Shown one piece after another: positions 41,311-49,204 of a stretch of 49,204 nt of DNA (positions are counted from its first letter, which is position 1; every line of letters begins with the position of its first letter). Position numbers and translations under genes: made by a program. Under the pieces are notes generated by a model. The model made no database searches. It had not been told where the DNA came from and saw nothing but the letters and a program-made list of their open reading frames with translations. The DNA comes from Desulfobacterales bacterium (GTDB lineage: Bacteria > Desulfobacterota > Desulfobacteria > Desulfobacterales > JASJAZ01), in the NCBI GenBank assembly GCA_030066785.1, contig JASJAZ010000024.1, forward strand, positions 1 to 49,204, given 5' to 3'.

Positions 41311-42147
41311 CTATTCTAATACTTCCCTGTGGATCTGCCCAGCTGCAATCGCCGTAACAGGACCGGTCATCATGGCATCATAATTTTCGTTGAATTCGAT
41401 AGACAGATTTCCGCCGGGCATGTGCACGGTAATGTGATTATCGCACAGACCGAGCTTTTTAGCTACCGCCGCGGAAGCGACGCTGCTGCTGCCGGATGCC
41501 AATGTATAGCCGGCACCTCTTTCCCAAATTTCAATTTGAATCGCCGCCCGGTTTACGACGCGCAGGAACTGAACATTGGTCTTGTTGGGAAAAAGCTCAT
41601 ATTTTTCCAACAAAGGACCGATACGGCATGCTCTTTCCGACGAGACCTCACCTTCGGTGACAACACAATGCGGGTTGCCAATGGTGGCCGCACTAAAAAC
41701 GATGCGTTCACCGCCAACTTGGATGGTTTCGTTAATAACGTCACGGTCGGTCCCCATAACGGGAATATCTTTACTCTGAAAGCTGACTCGACCCATTGCC
41801 ACTCTGATTTCTTGACCATCATTTTTTACTTCAGCATTGACATTCCCACCCAAGGTCCAGATTTTAACCGGTTTCTCTGCAATAAGCCCCTGGTCCCAAA
41901 GATAACGAACAAATATACGCAAACCATTGCCGCTTTTTTCAGCCTCGGATCCATCGGGATTAAAAATCCTAAGACCGAAATCAGTCTCCTTGCCTTCCAT
42001 CGGCCCATATAGAATCCCATCGGAGCCAATACCGAAATTCCGATGGCAAATCGTTTTAATCTGTTTTTCGGTTGGGACTGCCGGCCAATGTTGCGGGTCA
42101 AGAACGATGTAATCATTGCCAAGCCCGTGATATTTTGCAAATCGCAT
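41311..42147 (-). CDS. dapF: DapF-family epimerase homologue with both catalytic cysteines replaced by serine
   Basis: A 278-residue protein of the diaminopimelate epimerase fold. It has the DapF landmarks KYHGLGNDYIVLD (Asn11), GIGSDGILYG, FNPDGSEAEKSGNGLR, IGNPHCVV and WERGAGYTLASGSSSVASA. In true DapF the two acid/base residues are cysteines (CGNG and ACGSGAC). Here both are Ser: Ser72 (codon AGC, 41932-41934) and Ser218 (codon TCC, 41494-41496). Classical two-base epimerisation of LL-diaminopimelate is therefore unlikely, and the protein may act on another substrate or be regulatory. The ATG at 42147 has AAGGA at good spacing; an ATG six bases upstream is possible. Convergent with tesA. 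Confidence 0.85.
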   Translation of the reverse strand: MRFAKYHGLGNDYIVLDPQHWPAVPTEKQIKTICHRNFGIGSDGILYGPMEGKETDFGLRIFNPDGSEAEKSGNGLRIFVRYLWDQGLIAEKPVKIWTLGGNVNAEVKNDGQEIRVAMGRVSFQSKDIPVMGTDRDVINETIQVGGERIVFSAATIGNPHCVVTEGEVSSERACRIGPLLEKYELFPNKTNVQFLRVVNRAAIQIEIWERGAGYTLASGSSSVASAAVAKKLGLCDNHITVHMPGGNLSIEFNENYDAMMTGPVTAIAAGQIHREVLE

Positions 42148-42411
42148 TTTCATTCCTTTCCTCATGCTGAAATCCGCCTCAGGTGCCAATAAGCATATCA
42201 GTATGCAACCATCCCGTTTCCAGATCAACCGCAAGGGCGCGCGCAGCATGCTTTAAAGCTTTAGTCGTGCCAGCGTGCGATTCACGCATAGGGTTATAGT
42301 CGCCAACACTGCTTTTTTTAACCAATGCGCCCACGTTTAATTCTTTTGCTTCAGCGGCACTTTATACACCCTTTGCTCACATTAACTGCCAAGACCGCTC
42401 GGCAGTTTACT

Positions 42412-43395
42412 TTATTCCCACGCGCCTTTTTTAGCACTGCGAATGATGGCCTCGATCACCCGCATGTTCGCCACCGCATCTTCCAGCGGCGTCGGCACTG
42501 GAGAGTCTTTTAGGACCGATTGGGAGAACAAATCTCCCTGGATCGTGTATTGATCACAAATTTCTAGCATTATCTCCTCGATCTTGCCGCCATGCTGATA
42601 CCAAATCTTGCAAGTTTGCGCGGGCGACGGATTGAAGGGGATTTCGATTTCGACTCTTCCTTCGGTGCCAAATATATTTACGCGCTGATAGGGGGCTAAC
42701 TGGGTTGAACAGGTGAATGTGGCGCTGCCATTATCAAAATCTAGTATTCCCGAGGTGAGTCGATCGGTTTGAAACTGCGGATCGTAGGTCATCATACCAA
42801 TGACTCGGCGCGGCTCGGCGCTAAAGAGAAAGCGTGCCAAAGAAATGCAATAGCAGCCGATATCCATTAACCCACCGCCCCCAGCTTCCGGGATATTACG
42901 AATATTTTCCGGATCGGTGTTGGTGTAGGCAAAAAAGCTTTGTATCGTTTCTAAATTGCCGATTTTACCTTGGGAAACAATCTGCAAGGCCCGTTGCCAC
43001 TGGGGGTGGTGGCGATACATGAAAGCTTCCATTATTTTCAGATGCGAATGCGTATGAGCGGCATGCAGCAGCTTTTCAGCTTCAGCAACATTCATTCCAA
43101 TCGGTTTCTCACAAAGCACATGCTTGCCGGCTTTCAATGCTTTGATCGACCACGAAACATGTAAGTGATTTGGCAGCGGATTGTAGACGGCATCAATGTC
43201 AGGATCTGCAAGAAGTTCTTCGTATGATCCGAAAGCTTTGTCGATTCCCAATTGCTTGGCAGCATCTTGCGCGGTTGCCAGGTTACGCGATGCTATGGCG
43301 GCGACATCACAATAGCTTCCTGCTTGCATGGCCGGAATTACTTTTTCAAGGCCTATCTTGGCGGTACTTAAAACACCCCAACGCACGGTATCCAT
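42412..43395 (-). CDS. Gfo/Idh/MocA family oxidoreductase
   Basis: A 327-residue NAD(P)-dependent oxidoreductase. The Rossmann part shows VRWGVLSTAKIGLEKV, AIASRNLATAQDAAKQLG, DIDAVYNPLPNHLHVSWSIKALKAGKHVLCEKPIGM with the catalytic-region EKP, then a C-terminal substrate domain with EAFMYRHHPQWQ and GGGGLMDIGCYCISLARFL. Such enzymes oxidise or reduce sugars, inositols or similar hydroxy compounds; the substrate is not predictable. A GGAG precedes the start by nine bases. Confidence 0.93.
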   Translation of the reverse strand: MDTVRWGVLSTAKIGLEKVIPAMQAGSYCDVAAIASRNLATAQDAAKQLGIDKAFGSYEELLADPDIDAVYNPLPNHLHVSWSIKALKAGKHVLCEKPIGMNVAEAEKLLHAAHTHSHLKIMEAFMYRHHPQWQRALQIVSQGKIGNLETIQSFFAYTNTDPENIRNIPEAGGGGLMDIGCYCISLARFLFSAEPRRVIGMMTYDPQFQTDRLTSGILDFDNGSATFTCSTQLAPYQRVNIFGTEGRVEIEIPFNPSPAQTCKIWYQHGGKIEEIMLEICDQYTIQGDLFSQSVLKDSPVPTPLEDAVANMRVIEAIIRSAKKGAWE

Positions 43396-43489
43396 TTTTC
43401 GGCTCCTTTCTTTCTAATGTTCTGCAAGGTTTTACCGCTTAAGCCCAATCGGCTGATTTTTGAAATGGCTGCCAACCGTTGATGCCGGC

Positions 43490-44407
43490 TTAGCCGGCCG
43501 CATAAATACGTCTGGTTTGTCGGTAGGCCCTGCACAAAGTTTCGGCTGGCGTCAAAATGACCAGATTGCCGGCTAAAACAATGGTGATGCCGATGCCGGC
43601 GTTTAGCGTCCATTGGTAATTTTCGAATAATGTCGAGATAATCAGCGCAATCAACGGCATTAAAAGGGTGACATAGGCGGCATACTCGGCACCAATACGA
43701 CCGATTAAAAGCATGTAACAACCAAACGCCACAACCGAGCCGAAAATGGTTAAATACAACATCGGACCGAGATAGCCGATGGACCAATCCATGGTAAGCG
43801 CGCCACCGCTACCAAAGTGAATCGCAAGGGTGAGCAGACCACCATAGGCCATGCCGTAAGCGTTAGCCTGGGTGACGGGCACACCCGCCCTGGCATTGCG
43901 CGACCCAACTATATTGCCCAACGAGGCCAGATACGATCCGACAAGCCCCATGCCCAACCCAATTAAGCCGCGGGTCGCGGTAAATGCAGACAGATCATGC
44001 CAGAAAACCATACATATGCCGGATAGGCCCAGGATGCCGCCCCCAAATGCCCGCCAGGCAACCGGCTGGCCCATGAACAATCGTAAATTAAGGATATTCC
44101 ACATAAGGATCGTGCAATAGATCACCGCTACCAAACCGCTGGTTAGATAGGAAGTGGCCAGATAGCTCATAATATAGCTTAGGCCAAATAGCGTGAAACC
44201 CTGGATCATCATAAATCGATGATCATACAAGGTAAATTTCAGCCGCCGCTTGGTAAAGTAACAATAAACAAGCAATATCATTGATGCCAAGCAAAACCGA
44301 TATCCGACGGAAAGAATGGGGGGCACTTGCGTCAACTGCAGTTTAATGCCAAACCAGGTTGACCCCCAAATTAACGCCGCGGCGGCATATAAGATAAAAT
44401 TAAACAT
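43490..44407 (-). CDS. EamA/DMT-family transporter
   Basis: A 305-residue membrane protein with ten hydrophobic segments and two EamA repeats. The first starts FILYAAAALIWGSTWFGIKLQLTQVPP; the second begins around FTATRGLIGLGMGLVGSYLASLGNIV. Drug/metabolite transporters usually export amino acids or other metabolites. The start ATG at 44407 fits the family; a GTG at 44443 would add 12 residues, and neither has a strong ribosome site. It lies between the oxidoreductase and the DUF362 gene on the same strand. Confidence 0.88.
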   Translation of the reverse strand: MFNFILYAAAALIWGSTWFGIKLQLTQVPPILSVGYRFCLASMILLVYCYFTKRRLKFTLYDHRFMMIQGFTLFGLSYIMSYLATSYLTSGLVAVIYCTILMWNILNLRLFMGQPVAWRAFGGGILGLSGICMVFWHDLSAFTATRGLIGLGMGLVGSYLASLGNIVGSRNARAGVPVTQANAYGMAYGGLLTLAIHFGSGGALTMDWSIGYLGPMLYLTIFGSVVAFGCYMLLIGRIGAEYAAYVTLLMPLIALIISTLFENYQWTLNAGIGITIVLAGNLVILTPAETLCRAYRQTRRIYAAG

Positions 44408-44480
44408 AATGAAACAAACGGATGCGAAAACAGGCACCCGCACTCGATTCTTAACGATTGATGTATAAAAAATTCATATC

Positions 44481-45368
44481 TTACTGCAACAAGGCTTCAA
44501 TTGCATCGCAGTATAAGACACTAGCTTCATTGACGGCAATCAAATCGATATCTTCGGCCGACCGAACGCCGATGCCCAATTGGACCGCCCGGGCAATCTG
44601 CTTCTGCTCGAAAACTTTTGGCTGCATAATCGCAGCATTACTACCAATGTGTTTTAATATGGCCAACCCGACCGCATCAATGGCAACTCGATCGGTGCCT
44701 GCTATAAACACATTGGCACTGGCACGCGTGCCGGTCGCCGGGCCACCGTCAACAAACGCTTCAACGCCATCGAGCAAAACAATGTCCGGTGCAAAGGGCG
44801 CGTTAATTTCGGCAATCATTTCCTGCTGATAAACCGATTGGTGCAGTTCGCTCATGTATTGGAAACCGTTTCGAAAGGTCGGCACAGCACCCACATGCAA
44901 TTTCAATGACATTGTGAACACACCACCGAATTGATGGGTTTTCAGGCAGCATGTTGAAATCAAACATTCAGCTTCTAGTATCGGCCTGGCAATTCTAAAT
45001 CCGTTGGACCAATGCGAATTGTCAGGTTTAAATTTGATCCAATCCTTTTCGTCCAGTTCATCAAAATCAATTAAGATGACATTTTTTTCTTGAAGAATTG
45101 GCAGCACCCCTTTTTGTTGGATTACCTCGCGCGTAACCGCATAACTTCTTTCACCCAAAGCAATGGATTTAGCACCCATTTCCCAAAGCTGATCGATCAG
45201 CGCGGCAAGGGTGTCATTATGGGAAGAGCCGGGCACACGATCCGCCGTATTGAAATTTGGTTTAATGAGGACGTCCTTGTTTTTTACGGGGTTAATGCCA
45301 AGCGCTTGGATTGATTGCGCAACACCCTGCTTACGATCCTGTGTTTCGATAACGGTAACTTCGCTCAT
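44481..45368 (-). CDS. DUF362 domain protein
   Basis: A 295-residue protein of the DUF362 family. Recognisable parts are VLIKPNFNTADRVPGSSHNDTLAALIDQLWEMG near the start, CLISTCCLKTHQFGGVFTMSLKLHVG in the middle, and ANVFIAGTDRVAIDAVGLAILKHIGSN toward the end. Many DUF362 proteins carry an additional ferredoxin domain; this one does not. A redox or cofactor role is often suggested for the family, without proof. AAAGGA eight bases before the ATG sets the start. It follows the OYE-type gene by about 30 bases and is probably co-transcribed with it. Confidence 0.85.
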   Translation of the reverse strand: MSEVTVIETQDRKQGVAQSIQALGINPVKNKDVLIKPNFNTADRVPGSSHNDTLAALIDQLWEMGAKSIALGERSYAVTREVIQQKGVLPILQEKNVILIDFDELDEKDWIKFKPDNSHWSNGFRIARPILEAECLISTCCLKTHQFGGVFTMSLKLHVGAVPTFRNGFQYMSELHQSVYQQEMIAEINAPFAPDIVLLDGVEAFVDGGPATGTRASANVFIAGTDRVAIDAVGLAILKHIGSNAAIMQPKVFEQKQIARAVQLGIGVRSAEDIDLIAVNEASVLYCDAIEALLQ

Positions 45369-45395
45369 TTCAAGTCCTTTCCCAACAGTTGCCAC

Positions 45396-46517
45396 CTATA
45401 CTTTCGCAGCCTTTGCCCGTGCCTTCTTCTCAACCACGCAATATATGCCGCCCTCTTTTAAGCCGGGACCGAAACAACTATTACATGAAATGCACTGCGC
45501 AGGCTTGCGGTCGCCCTGAAACCATCGCTTGGGTAAATCCGGTTCGCGAATGAACGGACGTGACATGGCAATATAGTCCATACCATCTTCCTGGATCGTT
45601 TTGGCCGCCACTTCATATGATCTAAAGCCGCCCACCGTCATTACCGGACACTCTACTACCTCCTTAACCCTGAGGGCCAAATCCAAATTATAAGCTTCTT
45701 TTTCAGGCACATTTATTTTCCGGCGTGCAGGGTTCATGGCGCCAGATGCGGGTGTCCCGGCCGAAACTTCAATGGCATCAATGCCTTCTTCTGAAAGCTT
45801 TTCAGCGGCATACATCGCATCATCAGTTTCCAGTCCGCCTTTTAAGTTATCTGATGCGTTCAGCTTAATCAGCACCGGATAATCAGAACCGACATTTGTG
45901 CGTACATTTCGGTATACTTCAAGCAAAAACCGGCTGCGGTTTGCAGTGCTGCCGCCATATTCGTCTGTGCGGCGATTGATTAAGGGAGATAAAAATTGAT
46001 TTATCAAATACCCGTGGGCGCCATGAATTTGTACGGCATCAAAGCCCCAGGCCTTGGCCCGGTGCGCCCCTTTGCCGAAAGCAGTGATTATCGTGTTGAT
46101 ATCACCCTTGCTTAGTTCCACTGGTGTTTCCGGAAATTGGTCTACCTTCACCGCCGATGGCGCTAACGGTTGCTGTCCGATGATTTTCGATTCGGTTTGG
46201 CCGCCGGCATGCACCAATTGAATGCAGATTTTCCCACCGACATCATGGACCGCTCGAGTGAGCTTTTCCATTTCCAAAGCAAAATCATCGGTATGAATGC
46301 CCATTTTACCGGGCATCGCTTGTCCCTCTGGGCGCACAAACGCAAAACCGGTTACGATCAAACCCACACCCCCTTTGGCCAAGTTTCGATAACAATTTAT
46401 TAATTTGTCTGTTGGGCGACCGTCACTTTCACACATACCTTCCCAGGTGGCCGATCGTATCGTTCGGTTGCGAAGCGTCATGCCGTTAATATCGGTTTCT
46501 TCAAATAACATTGCCAT
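45396..46517 (-). CDS. NADH:flavin oxidoreductase (Old Yellow Enzyme family) with a residual Cys motif
   Basis: A 373-residue FMN enzyme with a TIM barrel. It shows RNRTIRSATWEGM, QLVHAGGQ, FGKGAHRAKAWGFDAVQIHGAHGYLINQFLSPLINRRTDEYGGS, then VMTVGGF and DYIAMSRPFIREPDL. At the end is CISCNSC-x11-C, similar to the [4Fe-4S] motif of the larger 2,4-dienoyl-CoA reductases, but the protein stops there and lacks their FAD/NADPH domains. It probably reduces an activated C=C bond. AGGAG lies ten bases before the ATG. First gene of a pair with the DUF362 protein. Confidence 0.92.
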   Translation of the reverse strand: MAMLFEETDINGMTLRNRTIRSATWEGMCESDGRPTDKLINCYRNLAKGGVGLIVTGFAFVRPEGQAMPGKMGIHTDDFALEMEKLTRAVHDVGGKICIQLVHAGGQTESKIIGQQPLAPSAVKVDQFPETPVELSKGDINTIITAFGKGAHRAKAWGFDAVQIHGAHGYLINQFLSPLINRRTDEYGGSTANRSRFLLEVYRNVRTNVGSDYPVLIKLNASDNLKGGLETDDAMYAAEKLSEEGIDAIEVSAGTPASGAMNPARRKINVPEKEAYNLDLALRVKEVVECPVMTVGGFRSYEVAAKTIQEDGMDYIAMSRPFIREPDLPKRWFQGDRKPAQCISCNSCFGPGLKEGGIYCVVEKKARAKAAKV

Positions 46518-46570
46518 AATTTTATTTCTCCTTTGAAATTAATCACCTTCGATCTATTTGACGCGACTGC

Positions 46571-46873
46571 TCAGATAAATAGAAATTTGATCCCCAAAGC
46601 TGTGCCTAACCAACATCCTGAAATAACAGCTGCGACCCAAGCGATTCGCGACCAAAACCGCGATAACCGTTTGCGTTGCAGAATCAAGCCGACCGAAATA
46701 ATGTGTAAGGGAATGGGGAGGCTTAAACCGAGCACCAAAAAGATTTCACTAAACGAACCCTGCGGTTGGGTGAAAAGTTGTTCTGCCAAATGGCCGTTAG
46801 CCGTATTATACAAGATTCTGGCAAAAACGAATAAACCTATTAAAATGACAATATTGGCTACCATTCTCATCAT
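46571..46873 (-). CDS. Small membrane protein of unknown function
   Basis: A protein of about 100 residues with three strong hydrophobic segments: VANIVILIGLFVFARIL, FSEIFLVLGLSLPIPLHIISVGLIL and IAWVAAVISGCWLGTALGIKFLF, the last two joined by a basic loop (QRKRLSRFW), so a positive-inside orientation is suggested. I chose the ATG at 46873 because it begins just before the first span; the frame reaches 46975, and no ribosome site is clear. No family is recognised. Confidence 0.5.
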   Translation of the reverse strand: MMRMVANIVILIGLFVFARILYNTANGHLAEQLFTQPQGSFSEIFLVLGLSLPIPLHIISVGLILQRKRLSRFWSRIAWVAAVISGCWLGTALGIKFLFI

Positions 46874-46987
46874 CAATTTTCTACAACTGCATGCTGAAAC
46901 GCATCCAACCCAAAGCATATATAAAATTTTTGTTGAAAGTAAATCATACAATTCGATGGGTTTGTTTTTCTGCACCCGTGATTTAAA

Positions 46988-47650
46988 TTACTGCCGAGCA
47001 TAGATCCGACGGCCTCTTGGTGTTGCGTCGTGATGTTGTTGATGTTTGACATATACTTCACCCGCCATCATATAATTCCCCAGCATTTGGGCGGGTGCGG
47101 TAACGATATCCAACACAAGGGTAATTGGCAGCAATCCGTACGCAATCGGATTGGTATCTTCATAGATGTCCTTTAATTTCACCTCCACCAAGTCATGGCC
47201 GTATGCATCTTGAATGATCAATTGTCTTCTAGTCGCGCCAGAAATTAATACAAAATGATCAGGCGATGAATGATAATCCGAAATATTACAACCCCAATGG
47301 ATGTCTTGTTTGCGAATGTGAATAACTGGAACCATATAACTCTTGCAAACCCTTTTCCCGTTGCGCATCACAAACTGCTCATTGCGGCATTTAAGCTTCG
47401 CTTTGGCAAAATGCTTCGGATTTATATCTACTTTATATTCACCGGGACCTTCTTTTTTCAAATCGCCGGTAACACACAATTGATACCGCTCTTTTTCAAC
47501 ACCGTTTATGGAATTGACATTTTCAACGGGACCGTCAGAAACAGTGGACATAAAGCGAAGAAGATTGCGACTGAAACAGCCCGTGGATGTTAGCAGAACT
47601 AGCATTAAAAGCAGGAACGCTTTTACTATCAGGGCAGATTGATTATACAT
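46988..47650 (-). CDS. Predicted lipoprotein of unknown function
   Basis: A 220-residue protein with a lipoprotein signal: MYNQSALIVKAFLLLMLVLLTSTGC, ending in a lipobox with Cys25. The mature region has several cysteines (QLCVTGD, KCRNEQF, RVCKSY, HWGCNIS). A late hydrophobic stretch, AYGLLPITLVLDIVTAPAQML, resembles the membrane-proximal segment of small YceK/YidQ-type lipoproteins. Starts further upstream (47680, 47740) would put extra residues before the signal, so 47650 is preferred although its ribosome site is weak. It follows gph closely on the same strand. Confidence 0.65.
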   Translation of the reverse strand: MYNQSALIVKAFLLLMLVLLTSTGCFSRNLLRFMSTVSDGPVENVNSINGVEKERYQLCVTGDLKKEGPGEYKVDINPKHFAKAKLKCRNEQFVMRNGKRVCKSYMVPVIHIRKQDIHWGCNISDYHSSPDHFVLISGATRRQLIIQDAYGHDLVEVKLKDIYEDTNPIAYGLLPITLVLDIVTAPAQMLGNYMMAGEVYVKHQQHHDATPRGRRIYARQ

Positions 47651-47666
47651 GGCACAAAAAAGTGTT

Positions 47667-48326
47667 TTAAGCCCGGTCATTTTCAATTGAATGCTTGAGT
47701 TTAAGGCTGAGGAAATTTTTAAGTGATTCAGGTGTGTCACAAATTAAATCCGCACCGGATTCCAGCAGTTCTTTGCGGCTGCCATATCCCCATGATACAC
47801 CAATGCAATAAAAATTAGCCAAATTCCCAGCGCGCATATCATAACTTCGGTCACCGATCATTACGCCGTGGTTAGATGCTTCCCTGGACTTGATTACATT
47901 CAGCAGTTCAATCTTTTGGCGTTTTAAACCGCATCCGAGGATATCTTTAAAATAGGGTGTTATTTGAAAATAATCTGCGACCGATTTGGCAATGGACGTT
48001 TTTTTGTTGGTCGCAATATAAAGTGTCTGCCGTGATGACGCTAACCGTTGAAGCATCTCGGTGATTCCGGGATATATTGTATTTTCTCTGTATCCTACTT
48101 GGATATATCTTTCGCGAAAGAAGGCAATCGCAGCTTGAACCTGGTCGGCATCATCTTTCCCCAACAATTGTGCAAAACTCTCATGCAAGGGAGGTCCAAT
48201 ATAGATTGCCAGATCCTCCTGGTTTTTGGGTGCAACGCCTAACTTTGCAAGGGCGTAATTGATAGACTTGGCAACACCAATTAGTGGATCACTTATGGTT
48301 CCATCTAAATCAAATATAATAACCAT
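47667..48326 (-). CDS. gph: HAD-family phosphatase, phosphoglycolate phosphatase type
   Basis: A 219-residue haloacid dehalogenase-fold hydrolase. Motif I is FDLDGTISDP with the nucleophile Asp6, motif II IATNKKT, motif III a Lys in GLKRQKIELL, and motif IV MIGDRSYDMRAG. A helical cap lies between residues 15 and 80. It resembles Gph/PgmB-type enzymes that remove phosphate from small sugar or glycolate phosphates. The exact substrate is not certain. It is close to the lipoprotein gene downstream. Confidence 0.88.
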   Translation of the reverse strand: MVIIFDLDGTISDPLIGVAKSINYALAKLGVAPKNQEDLAIYIGPPLHESFAQLLGKDDADQVQAAIAFFRERYIQVGYRENTIYPGITEMLQRLASSRQTLYIATNKKTSIAKSVADYFQITPYFKDILGCGLKRQKIELLNVIKSREASNHGVMIGDRSYDMRAGNLANFYCIGVSWGYGSRKELLESGADLICDTPESLKNFLSLKLKHSIENDRA

Positions 48327-48385
48327 GGTCTACCAGATGATGCAAGGCTGGCTTGAACGATGGCTAGGCATGGCTTCCAAACTGA

Positions 48386-48823
48386 TCATCTGCCAGGTGA
48401 TGTGTTTCGCAAGCCGAGTTGAAGACTGGCTTTGCCATAACTAATCAGATTGAATGCCTGCCCTCCGAGACGGATCCCTTTTTTAGCTTCTTTAATGGGA
48501 ATCCGATGATGATAGGCGACCTCAGGGTCCAACTCAAGAATATAGACGGCTATGTGAAGTTTTTCGTTTTCAATACCATGGTAGAGAAGCTTATTCTTTC
48601 CGATTTTCAAAGGCTGACCACGGGTAAGTGTGGCTTTATCGTTTACAATGGGTGGTGGGGGCGGTGGCTTTTTATCGTATATACTTCTGGTTTCTTCCAT
48701 GCGACGCCGAAAGCGCGGATCCCAAGGACCATGATAGGCACCATAAAAAATAGCAAATCCGAGTGCAATCAAAGTGGAAAAGAACAAGATTGCCTGAATT
48801 CGACGCCTGAACACACCTTCCAT
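48386..48823 (-). CDS. Membrane-anchored protein of unknown function with a polyproline linker
   Basis: A 145-residue protein with one N-terminal membrane span (about 9-29: ILFFSTLIALGFAIFYGAY), a charged region, a run of six prolines, and a compact C-terminal domain (LKIGKNKLLYHGIENEKLHIAVYILELDPEVAYHHRI). The domain should face the periplasm. GAGGG seven bases before the ATG at 48823 favours that start. No family is recognised. An inverted repeat CAGATGAT/ATCATCTG (48334-48341, 48385-48392) spans its 3' end. Confidence 0.6.
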   Translation of the reverse strand: MEGVFRRRIQAILFFSTLIALGFAIFYGAYHGPWDPRFRRRMEETRSIYDKKPPPPPPIVNDKATLTRGQPLKIGKNKLLYHGIENEKLHIAVYILELDPEVAYHHRIPIKEAKKGIRLGGQAFNLISYGKASLQLGLRNTSPGR

Positions 48824-48855
48824 ATTCATACCCTCAATCAATTAAAATGATAACA

Positions 48856-49095
48856 TTATGGTGCATTTAAAGCTTCATGTTCAAATAGATTGTCACGGTA
48901 AGGATGTTTCCCGCGACAGGAGGCCGCCAGGCTTGCCGCCAAGCAGAGAATGATGAAAAATGGGCCCCAATGTTTATAGTGCCGGATATGGTCAAGTTCA
49001 TGTTGGCGACTTCGATTGAGACATTGGGAATCACAACCCCAAATGACGTGACCCAGCGAAAAGGATAATTTGCATATAAAAATACCTGCGTGCAT
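48856..49095 (-). CDS. Short HExxH-type protein, probably N-terminally shortened
   Basis: A 79-residue frame matching the C-terminal part of a small family I know from proteobacteria: LGHVIWG, QHELDHIRHYKHWGPFF with HELDH as an HExxH motif, a hydrophobic stretch, and GKHPYRDNLFEHEALN. Relatives are longer at the N-terminus. An in-frame stop lies four codons before the first ATG, and the upstream sequence does not continue the family pattern in this frame, so the gene may be truncated, start unusually, or carry a frameshift near 49090. The start has no clear ribosome site. Confidence 0.5.
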   Translation of the reverse strand: MHAGIFICKLSFSLGHVIWGCDSQCLNRSRQHELDHIRHYKHWGPFFIILCLAASLAASCRGKHPYRDNLFEHEALNAP

Positions 49096-49179
49096 TCGGA
49101 AAAATCAAGTAAAAACATAGTATCAGCAATTTTATGTCTGTATGCAGGCATACAATTATTGAAGAAAGGGGAACAGGCA

Positions 49180-49204
49180 ATGGCTATTGAACCGATACAA
49201 AACC
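49180..49204 (+). CDS. Start of an unidentified gene (cut by window end)
   Basis: An ATG at 49180 is preceded by AAAGGGG about nine bases upstream and followed by MAIEPIQN before the window ends. The ribosome site is good, so a plus-strand gene probably begins here, divergent from the HExxH gene. Eight codons do not allow identification. Confidence 0.5.

Noticed and set aside
1..49204. tRNA or rRNA genes, CRISPR arrays, insertion sequences
   Set aside because: No cloverleaf-like, repeat-spacer or transposase pattern was seen while reading the intergenic stretches; a dedicated search could still find a tRNA I missed.

Overview
This window looks like chromosomal DNA from a sulfate-reducing member of the Desulfobacterota (the old Deltaproteobacteria). 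The strongest evidence is a complete dsrMKJOP operon at 13125-18104. It is preceded by an RsbRD-N-type gene, an arrangement I associate with sulfate reducers. Other traits fit an anaerobe of this kind: a Tat-exported 2-oxo-acid-type TRAP transporter, a giant acyl-CoA dehydratase activase-like protein, a rubrerythrin-like protein, FdhD and MOSC molybdenum-cofactor proteins, and a single-domain NADH:flavin oxidoreductase. I see no rRNA, tRNA, CRISPR array, insertion sequence or phage module.

Layout. 1-5100: the end of a plus-strand gene, a DUF1566 secreted protein, a cold-shock protein with a long leader and a clear terminator, an HpcH/HpaI aldolase, a transglutaminase-like protein, fdhD and an AAA ATPase. 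5345-7640: a diguanylate cyclase with an intact I-site, and a divergent zinc-ribbon protein. 7656-12262: a housekeeping minus-strand cluster, rplU-rpmA-obg-proB-nadD-rsfS plus an HsdR-N-like protein; proA, often found here, is absent. 12455-13014: a MOSC protein. 13062-18852: rsbRD-N plus dsrMKJOP, running from a near-consensus promoter to a strong terminator. 18915-20566: an IscU/NifU-N-type scaffold and an M20 amidohydrolase. 20921-22849: an MFS transporter and a universal stress protein. 22893-28100: a dctP-dctQ-dctM TRAP operon with its own promoter, a perfect intercistronic hairpin and an unusual coiled-coil extension on DctM. 28280-34736: a cysteine-less pyridine nucleotide-disulfide oxidoreductase and, divergently, the 1474-residue activase. 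34945-41240: rubrerythrin, a GT4 glycosyltransferase, and the ybbA-ybbP-tesA operon. 41311-49095 (all minus strand): a DapF-family protein with both catalytic cysteines replaced by serine, a Gfo/Idh/MocA oxidoreductase, an EamA exporter, a DUF362 protein, an OYE-family enzyme, small membrane and lipoproteins, gph, and a short HExxH protein. The first codons of a plus-strand gene begin at 49180.

How the genes work together. DsrMKJOP is the membrane complex that links the periplasm and the menaquinone pool to cytoplasmic sulfite reduction, and the RsbRD-N protein is co-transcribed with it. The TRAP operon probably imports 2-oxo or hydroxy acids as carbon source. The ribosomal/Obg/ProB/NadD/RsfS group is a growth and translation cluster.

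Most unusual items: the Ser/Ser DapF homologue; the DctM fusion; the transhydrogenase-like flavoprotein that has lost both redox cysteines; the promoter and leader structures of the dsr operon; and DsrO lacking its N-terminal cysteine motif. Function calls come from reading motifs by eye, with no database search.
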